A program made the translations under genes and the position numbers. This document shows, in pieces, positions 45,408-55,120 of a stretch of DNA of 64,000 nt. How positions within the stretch are numbered: the first letter of the stretch is position 1; the number at the start of each line of letters is the position of its first letter. This DNA comes from Hippophae tibetana (Eukaryota > Streptophyta > Magnoliopsida > Rosales > Elaeagnaceae), in assembly GCA_037013495.1 (NCBI GenBank), contig CM072804.1, positions 32,900,501 to 32,964,500 of the forward strand, in the 5' to 3' direction. Under the pieces are notes generated by a model. The model worked only from the letters and a program-made list of their open reading frames with translations. It had not been told where the DNA came from and did not search any database.

Positions 45408-47111
45408 TTATATATAATAAATAAAACATATAATAAAAAATAAAAATAATAGATTATCGTGATGTGATTCATCCAATAGAGGAGGACTCCCATGTGTGGT
45501 AGCTATTGGATATACATTCTCACCAAAATGTTCATCGTGATGTGATTGATGGTAAGAATGTGTAGATTGCATTGGAGAAAATGGAGAAAATGAACCATTA
45601 CTTGATTGCGTCTGCATTCCTAGCATAAAGGAAGGACTAATAGGATGACTATATCTCATATTGGATATAGGTTGAGTGCCATGAGATTGCATAGGTAGCA
45701 TGTCTGACATAGATGGTGGCATGTCTGGGCAATATGGCATGCCCTGATTGTAGAATGATGTCATGTCTGACATGTGTTGTGCTTGATATTCTTTTAAAGT
45801 AGTAATCCCACTTGACATTAAGGCCTTAAAAGAGTTGAGTTCTTCTTCAATTTTATTGTACTTCTCCTTACTAACCATCTTAGGCTTTTTGTTTTGGAAT
45901 GTTAAAATACTTCATATAACCATCATATTGGCTACCTCCCCTAACATGATCAGGATGCTCGTATCCGAATGCATGATATATAGCATCTCTCCCAGGCTCT
46001 TCAATTATTTCACCCCTGGATATTTGTTCTTGAAAAGCTTTCTACAAATAATAAAGCAAATAAACATATCATACATTATAACATAAATTATTAAAAATCA
46101 TATGGACTTTGTGTCAACCGAAATTATTAACCAATTTATTTAGTTGTTTTCTCCTCACTTAGTTATTGGTCTTGACTTTTTCGTTTTGGGAGTCTTTGTT
46201 TTTATGTACAATTCAGATCGGGTAACTGGACTACCCAATTCAACTTCCTACATAAATTATGAAAAATTTATTAATCATGACATCAACTTAAATTTGAGGA
46301 AAATAAATATAAAAATATTTATAAATTAATACAAATTAATATATACCATTTTATATCTAACTTCAGGATTTGAAGACCTCCTAGTACAATTAGGAAGAAT
46401 ATTATGCATTTTTATATTCTGATGTTCTTCCCTAATAATTGAAATTCATCTGTACGTCTATAATCTATGATGTCTTTCCAAACTTGAGGTGTAATCCAAG
46501 GGTGTCCTTCAGGGATTTTGTAAAGCTATACTTAATCAAGTAGTTCCAAATATGGAAACGCATAATTTCTTGCCAATCTGGAAGTTTTGCATTCCTTCCA
46601 TGCCTTATTTGCAATCTTATAACACTTGCTCTTCCAAATGTAATCAACTTTATAACGATTTTGTAAAAACACACTGCAAAATATTGGATATAAATAATAC
46701 AAAAAATATATAATATATGTAATTGGTTATAAAATATAAGAGACTTACACAAATGGTTTTCCATATTTTTAACTTTTCAGCTTTGTCAACCTAAGTCCAA
46801 TCATTTATATTGATTAGTATACTTGACTTCACAAGTCTACCAATAGAGGATTTCAATTGTTGGCCATTTTTCCCTATTGGATTACCAGTAGCATCAAATA
46901 GAACGGGTACTCTATCATCTAGGTTAAGTAGAGCATCAGGTATATTCATCCAACCTCTGTTTTTCAAATGCCCTAATAGATCATTTGGATCTACAAGCTC
47001 TATTACCCGAGGATCCATGAAATATCTACAAACAATGAAGAAATATAAATTAATTGAAAATTTTAGGAACATACATACATATAAACATTCAAAAGTTATT
47101 AGAACATACAT
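45408..47111 (-). pseudogene. CACTA second gene (Transposase_24-like), decayed
   Basis: The minus strand reads, in order: MDPRVIELVDPND then VLFDATGNPIGKNGQQLKSS and SILININDWT (47020-46800); after an intron-like gap, KVDYIWKSKCYKIANKAW and PEGHPWITPQVWKDIID (46660-46465); then ISRGEIIEEPGRDAIYHAFG and EHPDHVRGGSQYDGYMKYF (46050-45900); and a coiled-coil-like KEKYNKIEEELNSFKALMSS followed by a Met/Ser/Pro/His-rich tail (45878-45408). The order fits the plant Transposase_24 (PF03004-type) genes carried by CACTA elements beside TNP2. Frame changes between blocks may be introns or decay; I cannot tell. Confidence 0.72.
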
Positions 47112-47116
47112 TATGT

Positions 47117-48452
47117 TTAATTAGTTTGTTGATCGTATACATATATTCCTTCACAATCACTTCGAGTCCATGACGAAGAATCATCGTCATCCACTAGATC
47201 ATCACATACATTAGGCAATTTGTTTGAAAAATTATTAATATTGGTTAATGTATCAAGCATAGGGTAGTCATCTTCTAAAGCATCACAATAGTAAAATTCT
47301 TTTCGTGGAGGCCTTAACACAACAGACCATCTTGTGTCAATTTGATCGCTCACGTAAAATACTTGTTTTGCATGAAGTGCTAACGTGAAAGGATCATTAG
47401 TGTGACTTATCTTGGATAAATTTACAAGGGTAAATCCAAAATCATCTATTTTATAACCAACATTGATAACATCTTCGACCCAATCACACAAGAAAACTAT
47501 TTCATTAAAGACCTTATAATTCAATTCCCAAATCTCTTGAATTATACGATAATATGTTCTATCAGAAAGTGTAGGATTTCCATCTTTTGAACTAGCAAAT
47601 TGTATAGTTTGTGCAACCATCTTCACACCACTATTTTGATTTACTCAGACGTTGTCCCTAGCTTGAGTCATAAACCTCGATCCATTAATTGTGAAACTAG
47701 AAAATGATTTGACATTGAATTTTGGACCATGTGTAAGTCATTCTAAACTTTCTGTTATTTTATGATTGGGTTTCTTGATTTCATCTTGAATCTATGTATA
47801 AAAAAACATGAAATGTATTTAAAGCAAAGTTTTAAAACATTGCATAGAAGTACTAGTGAATTCTTGTATGTGACACTTACATGGTTGTGAAACCAATTGA
47901 TAAGCTCTCGCTTATGTTCATCATACAACCATTTTTATCCTCCTTTTTTTATAACGAGGATCGATCTTCAATAAGTTTAAATGCATCCTGTAATGTTATT
48001 AAAGATATATCAAGTAGATATCATCATTAATAGTTAAATAAAAAATATTTTTTACATAAATGGAAAAAAGGTTAAACATCACTTACTCTATGTACGGTTG
48101 TGCCTCATTATTATTTACCAAAATGATTCGGTGTGCTTTTTCCCATTGAGTGCGATCAATAAAAATTTCTTACTTCCACCAAACATAGGGTTACCTACTT
48201 AGACCATGTGACGTTCTAAGAACAACTTATGCGTAGGATTCCCAATTTCAATGCAACCACTAAGTATTCAGAAAAAAACTCAATGACCTCTTTAGCAATG
48301 TAACGTTCCACCATGCATCCTTCAGGTTGATTTCTATTATTTACATATCCTTTAAGGACTTGCATATATCTCTCAAAAGAATACATCCACCTTAAGTAAA
48401 TAAGACCACATAATTGAACCTCTTGAACTAAATGAACACACAAGTGAATCAT
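47117..48452 (-). pseudogene. CACTA transposase TNP2, C-terminal DUF4218 and DUF4216 only
   Basis: DUF4218: LVQEVQLCGLIYLRWMYSFE, then RYMQVLKGYVNNRNQPEGCM (48452-48216). FIDRTQWEKAHRIILVNN and LYDEHKRELINWFHNH follow (48165-47880; a GT donor comes right after the latter). DUF4216: FTINGSRFMTQARDNV near 47690, then YYRIIQEIWELNYKVFNEIV, VGYKIDDFGFTLVNLSKISH and AKQVFYVSDQIDTRWSVVL (47560-47330), ending in an acidic tail, stop at 47117. The transposase_21 catalytic part that should precede DUF4218 is absent: 48453-49972 is noncoding. The final 169-residue block is open. Confidence 0.85.
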
Positions 48453-48699
48453 TTTAAAATTGTATTACTTTTACTTAATAAAATATAATTATTTATATGT
48501 AAATAAATTTATCCACATACGATAAATATTCTAGTCCCTAAAGCCCACAACATCTAGATATTATTTTCATAGAAAATCAACCAAACATATAATAACAAGC
48601 ATAATACAAAACATACATAAATCAAAAATTTATACATAAAATAACGCAAACTGAATAATAAGTGTGTATGATTAATAGAAATACTTACAAGAGAAATGA

Positions 48700-49000
48700 A
48701 GTGACTATATGAAGGAAATGAAGAAAAAAATGGTGTTTTGTAAATGAGAAAATGTGTATAAAAAATTTGAGTATTTTGCTAAAAATAAATAGGGGGTCTG
48801 AATGATAATATGGAGAAGAAGATAACCCCTAAACGACATTAAAAATGGTGGTCGAAGGTGGCTGGAAAATGAGAAAGAGTGGAGTGAGCTTGGTTTTGAG
48901 TTTTTTTGGGTACTATCCAAATTAAAAATGATGTTCTGATGGAGAAGAGATAAGATTAATGGAAAAATAGACGTGGATAGTATCAGTTCAACACATCAAC
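48700..49000. repeat. Subterminal CACTA segment shared with the 28.4-kb fragment
   Basis: Aligns with 28385-28640. It ends in 'cgtggatagtatcagttcaa', a word that returns at about 49801 on the other side of the 213-bp tandem block. Confidence 0.75.
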
Positions 49001-49009
49001 TGACGCTAT

Positions 49010-49660
49010 CAACATATATATATTTTTATTTTAATTAATTATTTTTAAAATTGAAATTCATTAAACAATACAATTTTTTTTATCAATTTTTTTTAAGATT
49101 TTAATTAACTATATACCTTTTATATTTTTTTTAAAAACTTTTATGTATTGTGTTTTTCATGCTATATAAATTCGAACTACGTAAGCAATACATGTACGTA
49201 AAATTAATTACGTATCCACGTACATTTTGTTTTTTTATTTTAATAGTTTTAAAATTGAAATTAGACAATACAATTTTTTTTTATTTTTTTGCTCAATTAT
49301 GTTTTAAGAACTTAATTAACTATAGACTTTTTATATATTTTTTAAACTTTTCTGTATATTGTGTTTTTCATGTTATCTAAATTCGATAACTATGTATGAA
49401 AAACATGTACATAAAAATTAAGTACGTATCCGCGTTCATTTTTTTTTATTTTAACAATTTTTAAAATAGAATTAAACAATTTATTTTTTATTTTTTTGGT
49501 CAATTATTTTTTAAGATTTTAATTAACTATATATAAACATTTTATATTTTCGCTCGTATATAAACTTTTTTGTATTGTGTTTTTCATGCTATCCAAATTC
49601 GATAACTACGTATGAAAAACATGTACATAAAATTAAGTACGTATCCAAATAAATACACAA
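49010..49660. repeat. Three tandem copies of a ~213-bp unit in the CACTA end
   Basis: 'gtgtttttcatg' followed by 'aattcga.aacta.gta' and 'acatgtac.taaaa' recurs at 49150, 49361 and 49577 (spacings 211 and 216), with T-rich and 'tttaattaactata' stretches between. The related fragment at 28370-28910 lacks this block. Confidence 0.85.
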
Positions 49661-49799
49661 AATTCTATAAATAATATAATTTTAAAAACCAATTGACTAA
49701 ATAAAAGAAGAAAAAAATATACTATATATATATATATATATCCAAATTCAATTTTAAACAGTTCAAATGAAATAATAATTGACAAAAAAAAAATTAATT

Positions 49800-49972
49800 A
49801 CGTGGATAGTGTTGGTTGACACAGAACTGACGCTACGTCCTACGTGTAGTGTCAATCGACGTTACATGTAGCGTTGGTTTTTCACTTAATCGACTTTAAA
49901 TTGATTACACGTCAATTTTATCCAAAAGTCGACTTTACATATTGACTTTAATGACCTGCGTTTATAGTAGTA
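49800..49972. repeat. Right terminal and subterminal region of the CACTA element
   Basis: Contains GACGCTACGTCCTACGTG, 'tcaatcgacgttac' and two 'cgactttaa/cgactttaca' words, then the terminal repeat ending TAGTA at 49972. The short alternating motifs are what TNPA-like proteins bind in known CACTA systems; binding here is inference. Confidence 0.8.
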
Positions 49973-49975
49973 TTT

Positions 49976-50814
49976 GTTTGCTAAGTTACATGTAGTACAT
50001 AACAATCTATAAATTTGCATCTTCCCTTTCATGTTGCAAACATGATAAAAGAGTGGATGAAAGATGACATTCATGGATAGTGCTTGTGTTTTTAGACCAT
50101 TGTAATTCATGAGTTATATTATTAATCTTTTTAGGATCCAAATAACCTAAATTGAAATAAAGGTTTGCATGAGTAGTGTTAAGATTTGAGTGATGAGATT
50201 TTGAAATTCAGTTGACTCTATATGATTGAATCCTTGAGTAGCTGAAATCATTTAGCGATTACCATTTTTTATTATGATTTCTAGTAGAATTATCTATTTT
50301 AAGGAAAATAAGGATAGATATCAAATTTTCTTTCTCCATAGGATTAGTTGTATTATTATCACACCAAATTTCGACCAAGGTTTGAAATATGAATGTCGGT
50401 GAAAATTTAGTTATGTAATTTTTATGAAAATGATGAAGATATTATTGTTAACAAAATTTTTTTAATAAAAAAATCATAGAAACTATGATATATATATTAC
50501 TTATATAAAAATATTGATAAAACATCAAAATAATTAACTACGTATATTTTATTTAATAAATATATTTTTAAATATATAAGATACTTATATTAATCATTAA
50601 GTTTATCAATTAATTAAAATATTATATAATAATATATATATATATATATTTTTACTAAATATTATAGAATAAGTAGTTCAATATTTAAAATAATTAAGTA
50701 GACTATCTAATTATAACTATTATAAATAGATAAATCTCGACAGTATAAAAATAAATTTTAATGATTATTTATTTTTAAAGGTACTACTATGTGTAGCAAA
50801 AATACTACAAATAA

Positions 50815-50889
<75 letters not shown>

Positions 50890-51207
50890 CTTATGTAAAA
50901 GCGAGAAAAAATTGAATTAAAATAATTGTTTAAAAAAGGAAAAAAAAGGAGAAAAATAAATTAAGAATTGATATTTTTGACATTTTTTCGACATTTTAGT
51001 GACAGTTCAACAATATTTTAACGACAATATTCACAATATATTTTTGGCAAAAAAGATATTTAAACGACATTTAAGAGACCAATATTTAAGAGATATTTTA
51101 ACAATATTCTCCATAATTTCACGATAATTTGTTTAAAAGATATAAATAACACCTTTCGATATCAGAATGTAAAAAAAAAAACATTGTCTCGACAACGTCA
51201 AATATGT
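49976..51207. other. AT-rich intergenic stretch with a (TA)n microsatellite
   Basis: No coding potential. Uninterrupted TA repeats run from about 50817 to 50886 (about 35 units). The text around 50990-51180 repeats 'gacatttt', 'aacgaca' and 'agagata' words without clear periodicity. Confidence 0.7.
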
Positions 51208-51925
51208 CTAGAAATTTTCATCCTTGATTCCAAAGATATTAGCAAAACTATCCCAAAAAGTGACTGCTATAAAGATATGATTGTGATTCCATGATGCATA
51301 TGTGTTGAATTTGATGACTCCTCTTGGTGATTCCCAAACAACTAGCATAAATTCACATTGTTGAAAACAATGCGATGTTGTCTCAGTTTGACAACCACAC
51401 AGAGGACATAAGCTATCCTCTAACTCCATAAATCTCATTTGTTTATTTCTGGCAGGAAGGCAATTGGACATGACTTGCCATAAGAATATCTTCATCCTTC
51501 TATGTATGATCGATTCCCACAAGAAATTTCATCTTTTAGAATGGGTAAAATCATCGAGATTTTTAACCAAAACAAGATAAGCTTCTTTGATATAGAACTG
51601 ATTTTGAGTCCTACCAAACCAGACCCAAACTATCTTCAACCTTTTGAATAGAGGGATTGATGTTTAAGATCTCCCTAATAGTGTCTCCGTCAAATAAGGC
51701 AATAAGAATTCCAAAATCCTAATTACCTGAGCTACTTCACAGATTTTCTACACATATGGATAAATCCTGAAGTGCTCATTCTCTTAATTTTGGAGTAAAG
51801 CCTTCTAAATTAGGAAGCCAAGGTTCTAGCCAAGCTTTTGTAATGTTCTCATTGCCAATACATTTATGAACTGAATGCTTTAACAAGTTCTTTGATTTGC
51901 AAATACCTTTCCATATGTATAAATC
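51208..51925 (-). pseudogene. LINE ORF2 C-terminal part (zf-RVT)
   Basis: The minus strand reads LYIWKGICKSKNLLKHSVHK then NENITKAWLEPWLPN (51925-51800) and, after stops, WESIIHRRMKIFLWQVMSNC, LPARNKQMRF and CPLCGCQTETTSHCFQQCEF (51519-51330). The zinc-binding CPLCG...H.C pattern is the zf-RVT domain that follows reverse transcriptase in plant LINEs. The left end (51208) has no poly(A) tail that I can identify. The piece is cut at 51925 by the copia LTR. Confidence 0.85.
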
Positions 51926-52161
51926 TGTTGGTATGTGTTGTGGTGCATGCTACAACAGTGGCAGACATCAATGCTTAGTGGAGCAAAACATGGAGCATAC
52001 AATAATATTAGTGGAGCCATAAAACATGGATGTGCAGCAATTAGAGTTATTATTTAATTTTCGTTTTCCTTGTATACATATACCTAAACTCTTGTACAGA
52101 AACGGAACAGAGATGATATAAAATATACATGATAATTATCATAGAAATACAATATTTTTCA
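51926..52161 (+). repeat. 5' LTR of the third copia
   Basis: TGTTGGTATG...ATTTTTCA, 236 bp, immediately followed by the primer site. No partner is present in the window, so its left edge rests on the TG start and the switch from LINE sequence. Confidence 0.75.
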
Positions 52162-52173
52162 TGGTATCAGAGC
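52162..52173 (+). other. Primer-binding site of the third copia
   Basis: TGGTATCAGAGC, an exact tRNA-iMet complement, directly after the LTR. Confidence 0.92.
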
Positions 52174-52278
52174 AAGTTATTGGTGACTAATGGAATTACC
52201 TACTATACTGATTTATGTTATACTACCATTTTTATTTATGATTCCTAATTTCTCCTGATTTCTGATTCCTAATTTCTC

Positions 52279-52340
52279 TTGATTTTTGATTTTTGATTTT
52301 TGATTTTTGATTTTTGATTTTTGATTTTTGATTTTTGATT
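52279..52340 (+). repeat. (TTTTTGA)n microsatellite in the copia leader
   Basis: About eight uninterrupted heptamers in the untranslated leader, 110 bases after the primer site. Perfect, so recently expanded or actively maintained. Confidence 0.9.
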
Positions 52341-53002
52341 TGTCCTGATTTCTTATTTATGTTTTACTTGTTGAAACCAATCAGTTGTAATACTAGAAAA
52401 AAATACCACTCACCAGTGTTGTGACCATCTAGTATCCAGAGTCGCCATTTCTGCTCAGCATCAGTTTGTAGCTGTGTCCATTGGCTGATGTACGAACTCT
52501 CACATATTGGTTATTACGGTTGGCTGACTGGAGTTGCAACCGTCTAGCCACCGTCATGGGCAGCCGTACCATTTTTCTGTTTCAGAGAAACATGGAACGC
52601 AACGAAGAAGAACACCGCTTCACATAGATGGAGGACCAAGTGAAGGGTTGACTCCATCTGGATGTTATGGTTGGCTAGGGTTCGGCCATCCTGATCGTCC
52701 ATCAGAAGAAGGAAGGCGCTGCTATGCGAAAATGGAAAAAAATTAGGGCAGACGAAAATGGAAGGCGCTGTTTCTTTATAGTGGTAGCAGACGAAGAGGA
52801 AGAAGAAAGCAGCAGACGAAGAGCGCCACTTTAGGAGGGCTGCGCTGAGGAACGCAGAAGAAACTATGCAAATTTGAAGGAACATAGAAGAAGCTGTGCG
52901 AATTTGGAAAAAACAATTTTAGGGTTACGAAATGTTCTATATATAGCTAGTGTGCGAAGTGTAAAAAAAAGGAAAAAAGGAAGAAAAAAAAATTTAGATT
53001 TC

Positions 53003-53662
53003 ATGGTAGAATCTAGAGATTTAACCACTAATTTCATATTGGAAGATTTGACGACAAAAATGACGGAAGTTCTAACTAGAGCTCAGATCACCTCACAACC
53101 TCTGCTAACTGAAGTGTTGACTGCTCACATTAGTATCAAGTTGGGAGGATCCAAATATGCCTTGTGGTCCCAGGTGGTGGAGATGTATATCTCTGGCAAA
53201 GACAAACTGGGATATATTAATGAGGATTTTCCTCAACCTGTTGAAATCGACCCCTTATTTAGGAGATGGTGCACTGAAAATGCCATTGTCAAAGGATGGT
53301 TGATCAATTCGATGGATCCCTCCTTGATTGCAAATTTTATTTGATTCCCAACTGCGAAATAGGTTTGGGATTCTGCTGCTACCACTTACTATGATGGGAC
53401 AGACACGTCTCAAGTGTATGATCTTCGCCGTCGAGTTATTCGTATGAAGCAGACGGGTGGATCCATTGAAAAATACTACAATGACCATCAAGGGTTGTGG
53501 TGAGAAATCGATTTTCGTCATCCTAATCCAATGGAGTGTGCAACTGACATACAAAAATACAACTCCATCATACAGGAAGATCGAGTGTATACCTTCCTCG
53601 ATGGACTTGATGACAGACTAGACAAAACTCGAAGTGATGTGCTTTAAATCAAACCATTTCTT
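53003..53662 (+). pseudogene. Copia gag, with nonsense codons
   Basis: Chosen start: ATG at 53003 (MVESRDLTTNFILED), not an upstream in-frame ATG at 52874 which lies in leader sequence. HISIKLGGSKYALWSQVVEM and WLINSMDPSLIANFI are capsid motifs of Retrofit/Ale-like copia, followed by VWDSAATTYYDGTDTSQVYD and YNSIIQEDRVYTFLDGLDD. Stops interrupt the frame at 53342-53344, near 53360, near 53501 and near 53645, yet the frame itself is unbroken into the next segment. Confidence 0.88.
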
Positions 53663-54988
53663 ATGGTGGAACAAGCCTATGGATTCATCTGTAGGGAAGA
53701 GGTCCCACAGACCATGATGATCACAGGTGTAGATATGACACCCAGAGTAGTTATGGCTTTCAAAGGGATCAATGGACACCATATTCCATTGCCACCCAAA
53801 CTAGGAAATTTTTTGGGTAGCAAGAAATCCACGAAAAATCCACCGTTTATTGACATGAAATGTGGCCATTGTGGAAACTCCAAACACACCCGTGAAAACT
53901 GCTTCAAACTACATGGGTATCCAGAATGGTGGAATGATCTTAAAGCACGGAAGAAACGGGAAACCACTGGGCGAGCCGCTGTGGCTACCAATAATGCATC
54001 ACTATCCCTTATTCCTCAGGCCGAATCTTCCCAGGATCTAGGTATTTCAAGTAAAGTATTTCACATCTCTACTCGTAGTGATAATGAGGATTGGGTTCTA
54101 GACTCTGGAGCTACAGATCATATGACATTTGACCTAAAAGATCTCTATGATACAACCCAACCGAGATGGAGCCGTGTTACCAATGCCAATGAGGTCACTT
54201 ATCCAATTACAGGGGCTAGAATAGTGACTTTATCTCCTTCATTATCATTATCTAATACATTACTTGTACCCTCTCTTTCAAACAGACTAATGTCTGTAAG
54301 TCAGGTCACTTCAGATCTTAACTGTGTAGTATTGATGTATTCTACCTTTTGTCTTCTACAAGATATTCTCACCAAGGAGATCATTGGGCATGGTACTAAG
54401 AGAAGAGGGTTATATTATGTGGATGACCTCAGTTCAGGAAGAGCAAATCACATGCAATACACTGTTGGTAACAAGGAACGCGAGATTTGGTTATGTCATC
54501 GTCAATTTGGGCATCCATCATTTGGGTATTTAAAGCACATACTCCCTAGTTTATTTTCAAATATCACACACTCATATTTCAAATGTGATACTTGTATCTT
54601 AGCAAAAAGTCATAGGGCGTCTTATCCTATAAGCATGAATAAAAGTATGACTCATTTTGCTTTAGTACATTCTGATGTTTGGGGACCTTTCCCGGTCACT
54701 ACATCATCGGGTCATCGTTGGTTTGTAATTTGTGTTGATGATTGTACACGAATGACATGGCTCTACCTTCTCAAACATAAAGATGACGTATTTTCTACGT
54801 TTCACTTGTTTCACACCATGGTTCAGACACAATTTTTAAAAAAAATTAAGATTCTTAGGTCTGATAATGGAGAGGAGTATGTTAATCAACAATTTCGAAC
54901 ATACTTGGACAACCATGATATTCTCCATAAAATCTCGTGTTCACAAACCCCACAACATAATGGGACTACAGAGAGGAAGAATAAATGA
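53663..54988 (+). pseudogene. Copia gag end, protease and integrase (truncated)
   Basis: 441 open codons in the gag frame. Zinc knuckle CGHCGNSKHTRENC with the usual follow-on FKLHGYPEWW (about 53860-53930), protease WVLDSGATDHMTFD (54090-54130) with intact D-S-G-A, pre-integrase zinc motif (H..H, CDTCILAKSHRA), then integrase HSDVWGP, RSDNGEEY and TPQHNGTTERKN with all three acidic residues. It ends at 54988 by truncation, not at a natural stop. The length of open frame suggests a fairly recent insertion. Confidence 0.93.
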
Positions 54989-55120
54989 ATCTATTCAAAA
55001 AAACGTTTGATCTTATTTGCAAAGATTTTTGCAATAACCTTATAGCTAACATTACATACGCTAATAGGTTTAAAACCAATTACCTTGGTAGGATTATTTC
55101 CATAATTCTATGTTATTAGG
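54989..55120 (-). pseudogene. LINE reverse transcriptase fragment
   Basis: The minus strand reads NPTKVIGFKPISVCNVSYKV then IAKIFANKIKRFF (55105-55000), the FRPISLCN...AKVLANRLK motif of L1-type reverse transcriptase. Same strand as the zf-RVT piece at 51208-51925, and in the right order for one LINE; the 300-odd residues that should lie between are missing. Confidence 0.85.

Larger units (their letters stand above)
43523..49972 (-). mobile_element. CACTA (En/Spm) DNA transposon, defective
   Basis: 6.45 kb with terminal inverted repeats and a 3-bp duplication TTT (43520-43522 and 49973-49975). Left end CACTACTACAAAATAGGCC; right end, read inward, TACTACTATAAACGCAGGTC, with matching 'CATTAAA.TCA' and 'AAAGTC' text beyond. 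The right terminal base is changed (CACTA to TACTA). Minus-strand coding remains run from DUF4218/DUF4216 pieces of a TNP2 transposase (48452-47117) to a Transposase_24-like second gene (47111-45408). The TNP2 catalytic N-terminal part is missing. A related end fragment is at 28370-28910. Confidence 0.9.
51926..54988 (+). mobile_element. Third Ty1/copia element, truncated within integrase
   Basis: It starts with a 236-bp LTR, a perfect primer site, gag, zinc knuckle, protease and integrase, and stops abruptly just past the catalytic glutamate (QHNGTTERKNK, then TGA at 54986-54988). From 54989 the sequence is LINE reverse transcriptase on the other strand. No 3' LTR, reverse transcriptase or RNase H of this element is in the window. 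It had inserted in a LINE and later lost its 3' half together with part of that LINE. Confidence 0.88.

Noticed and set aside
45408-45878. A new Met/Ser/His-rich host protein
   Set aside because: It lies inside a CACTA element, on the same strand and just downstream of Transposase_24-like blocks, so it is best read as the tail of that transposon gene.
52260-52340. CRISPR-like or other regularly spaced repeat
   Set aside because: A contiguous heptamer microsatellite with no spacers.
53677-53991. 104-codon minus-strand ORF
   Set aside because: Antisense shadow of the copia zinc-knuckle region.
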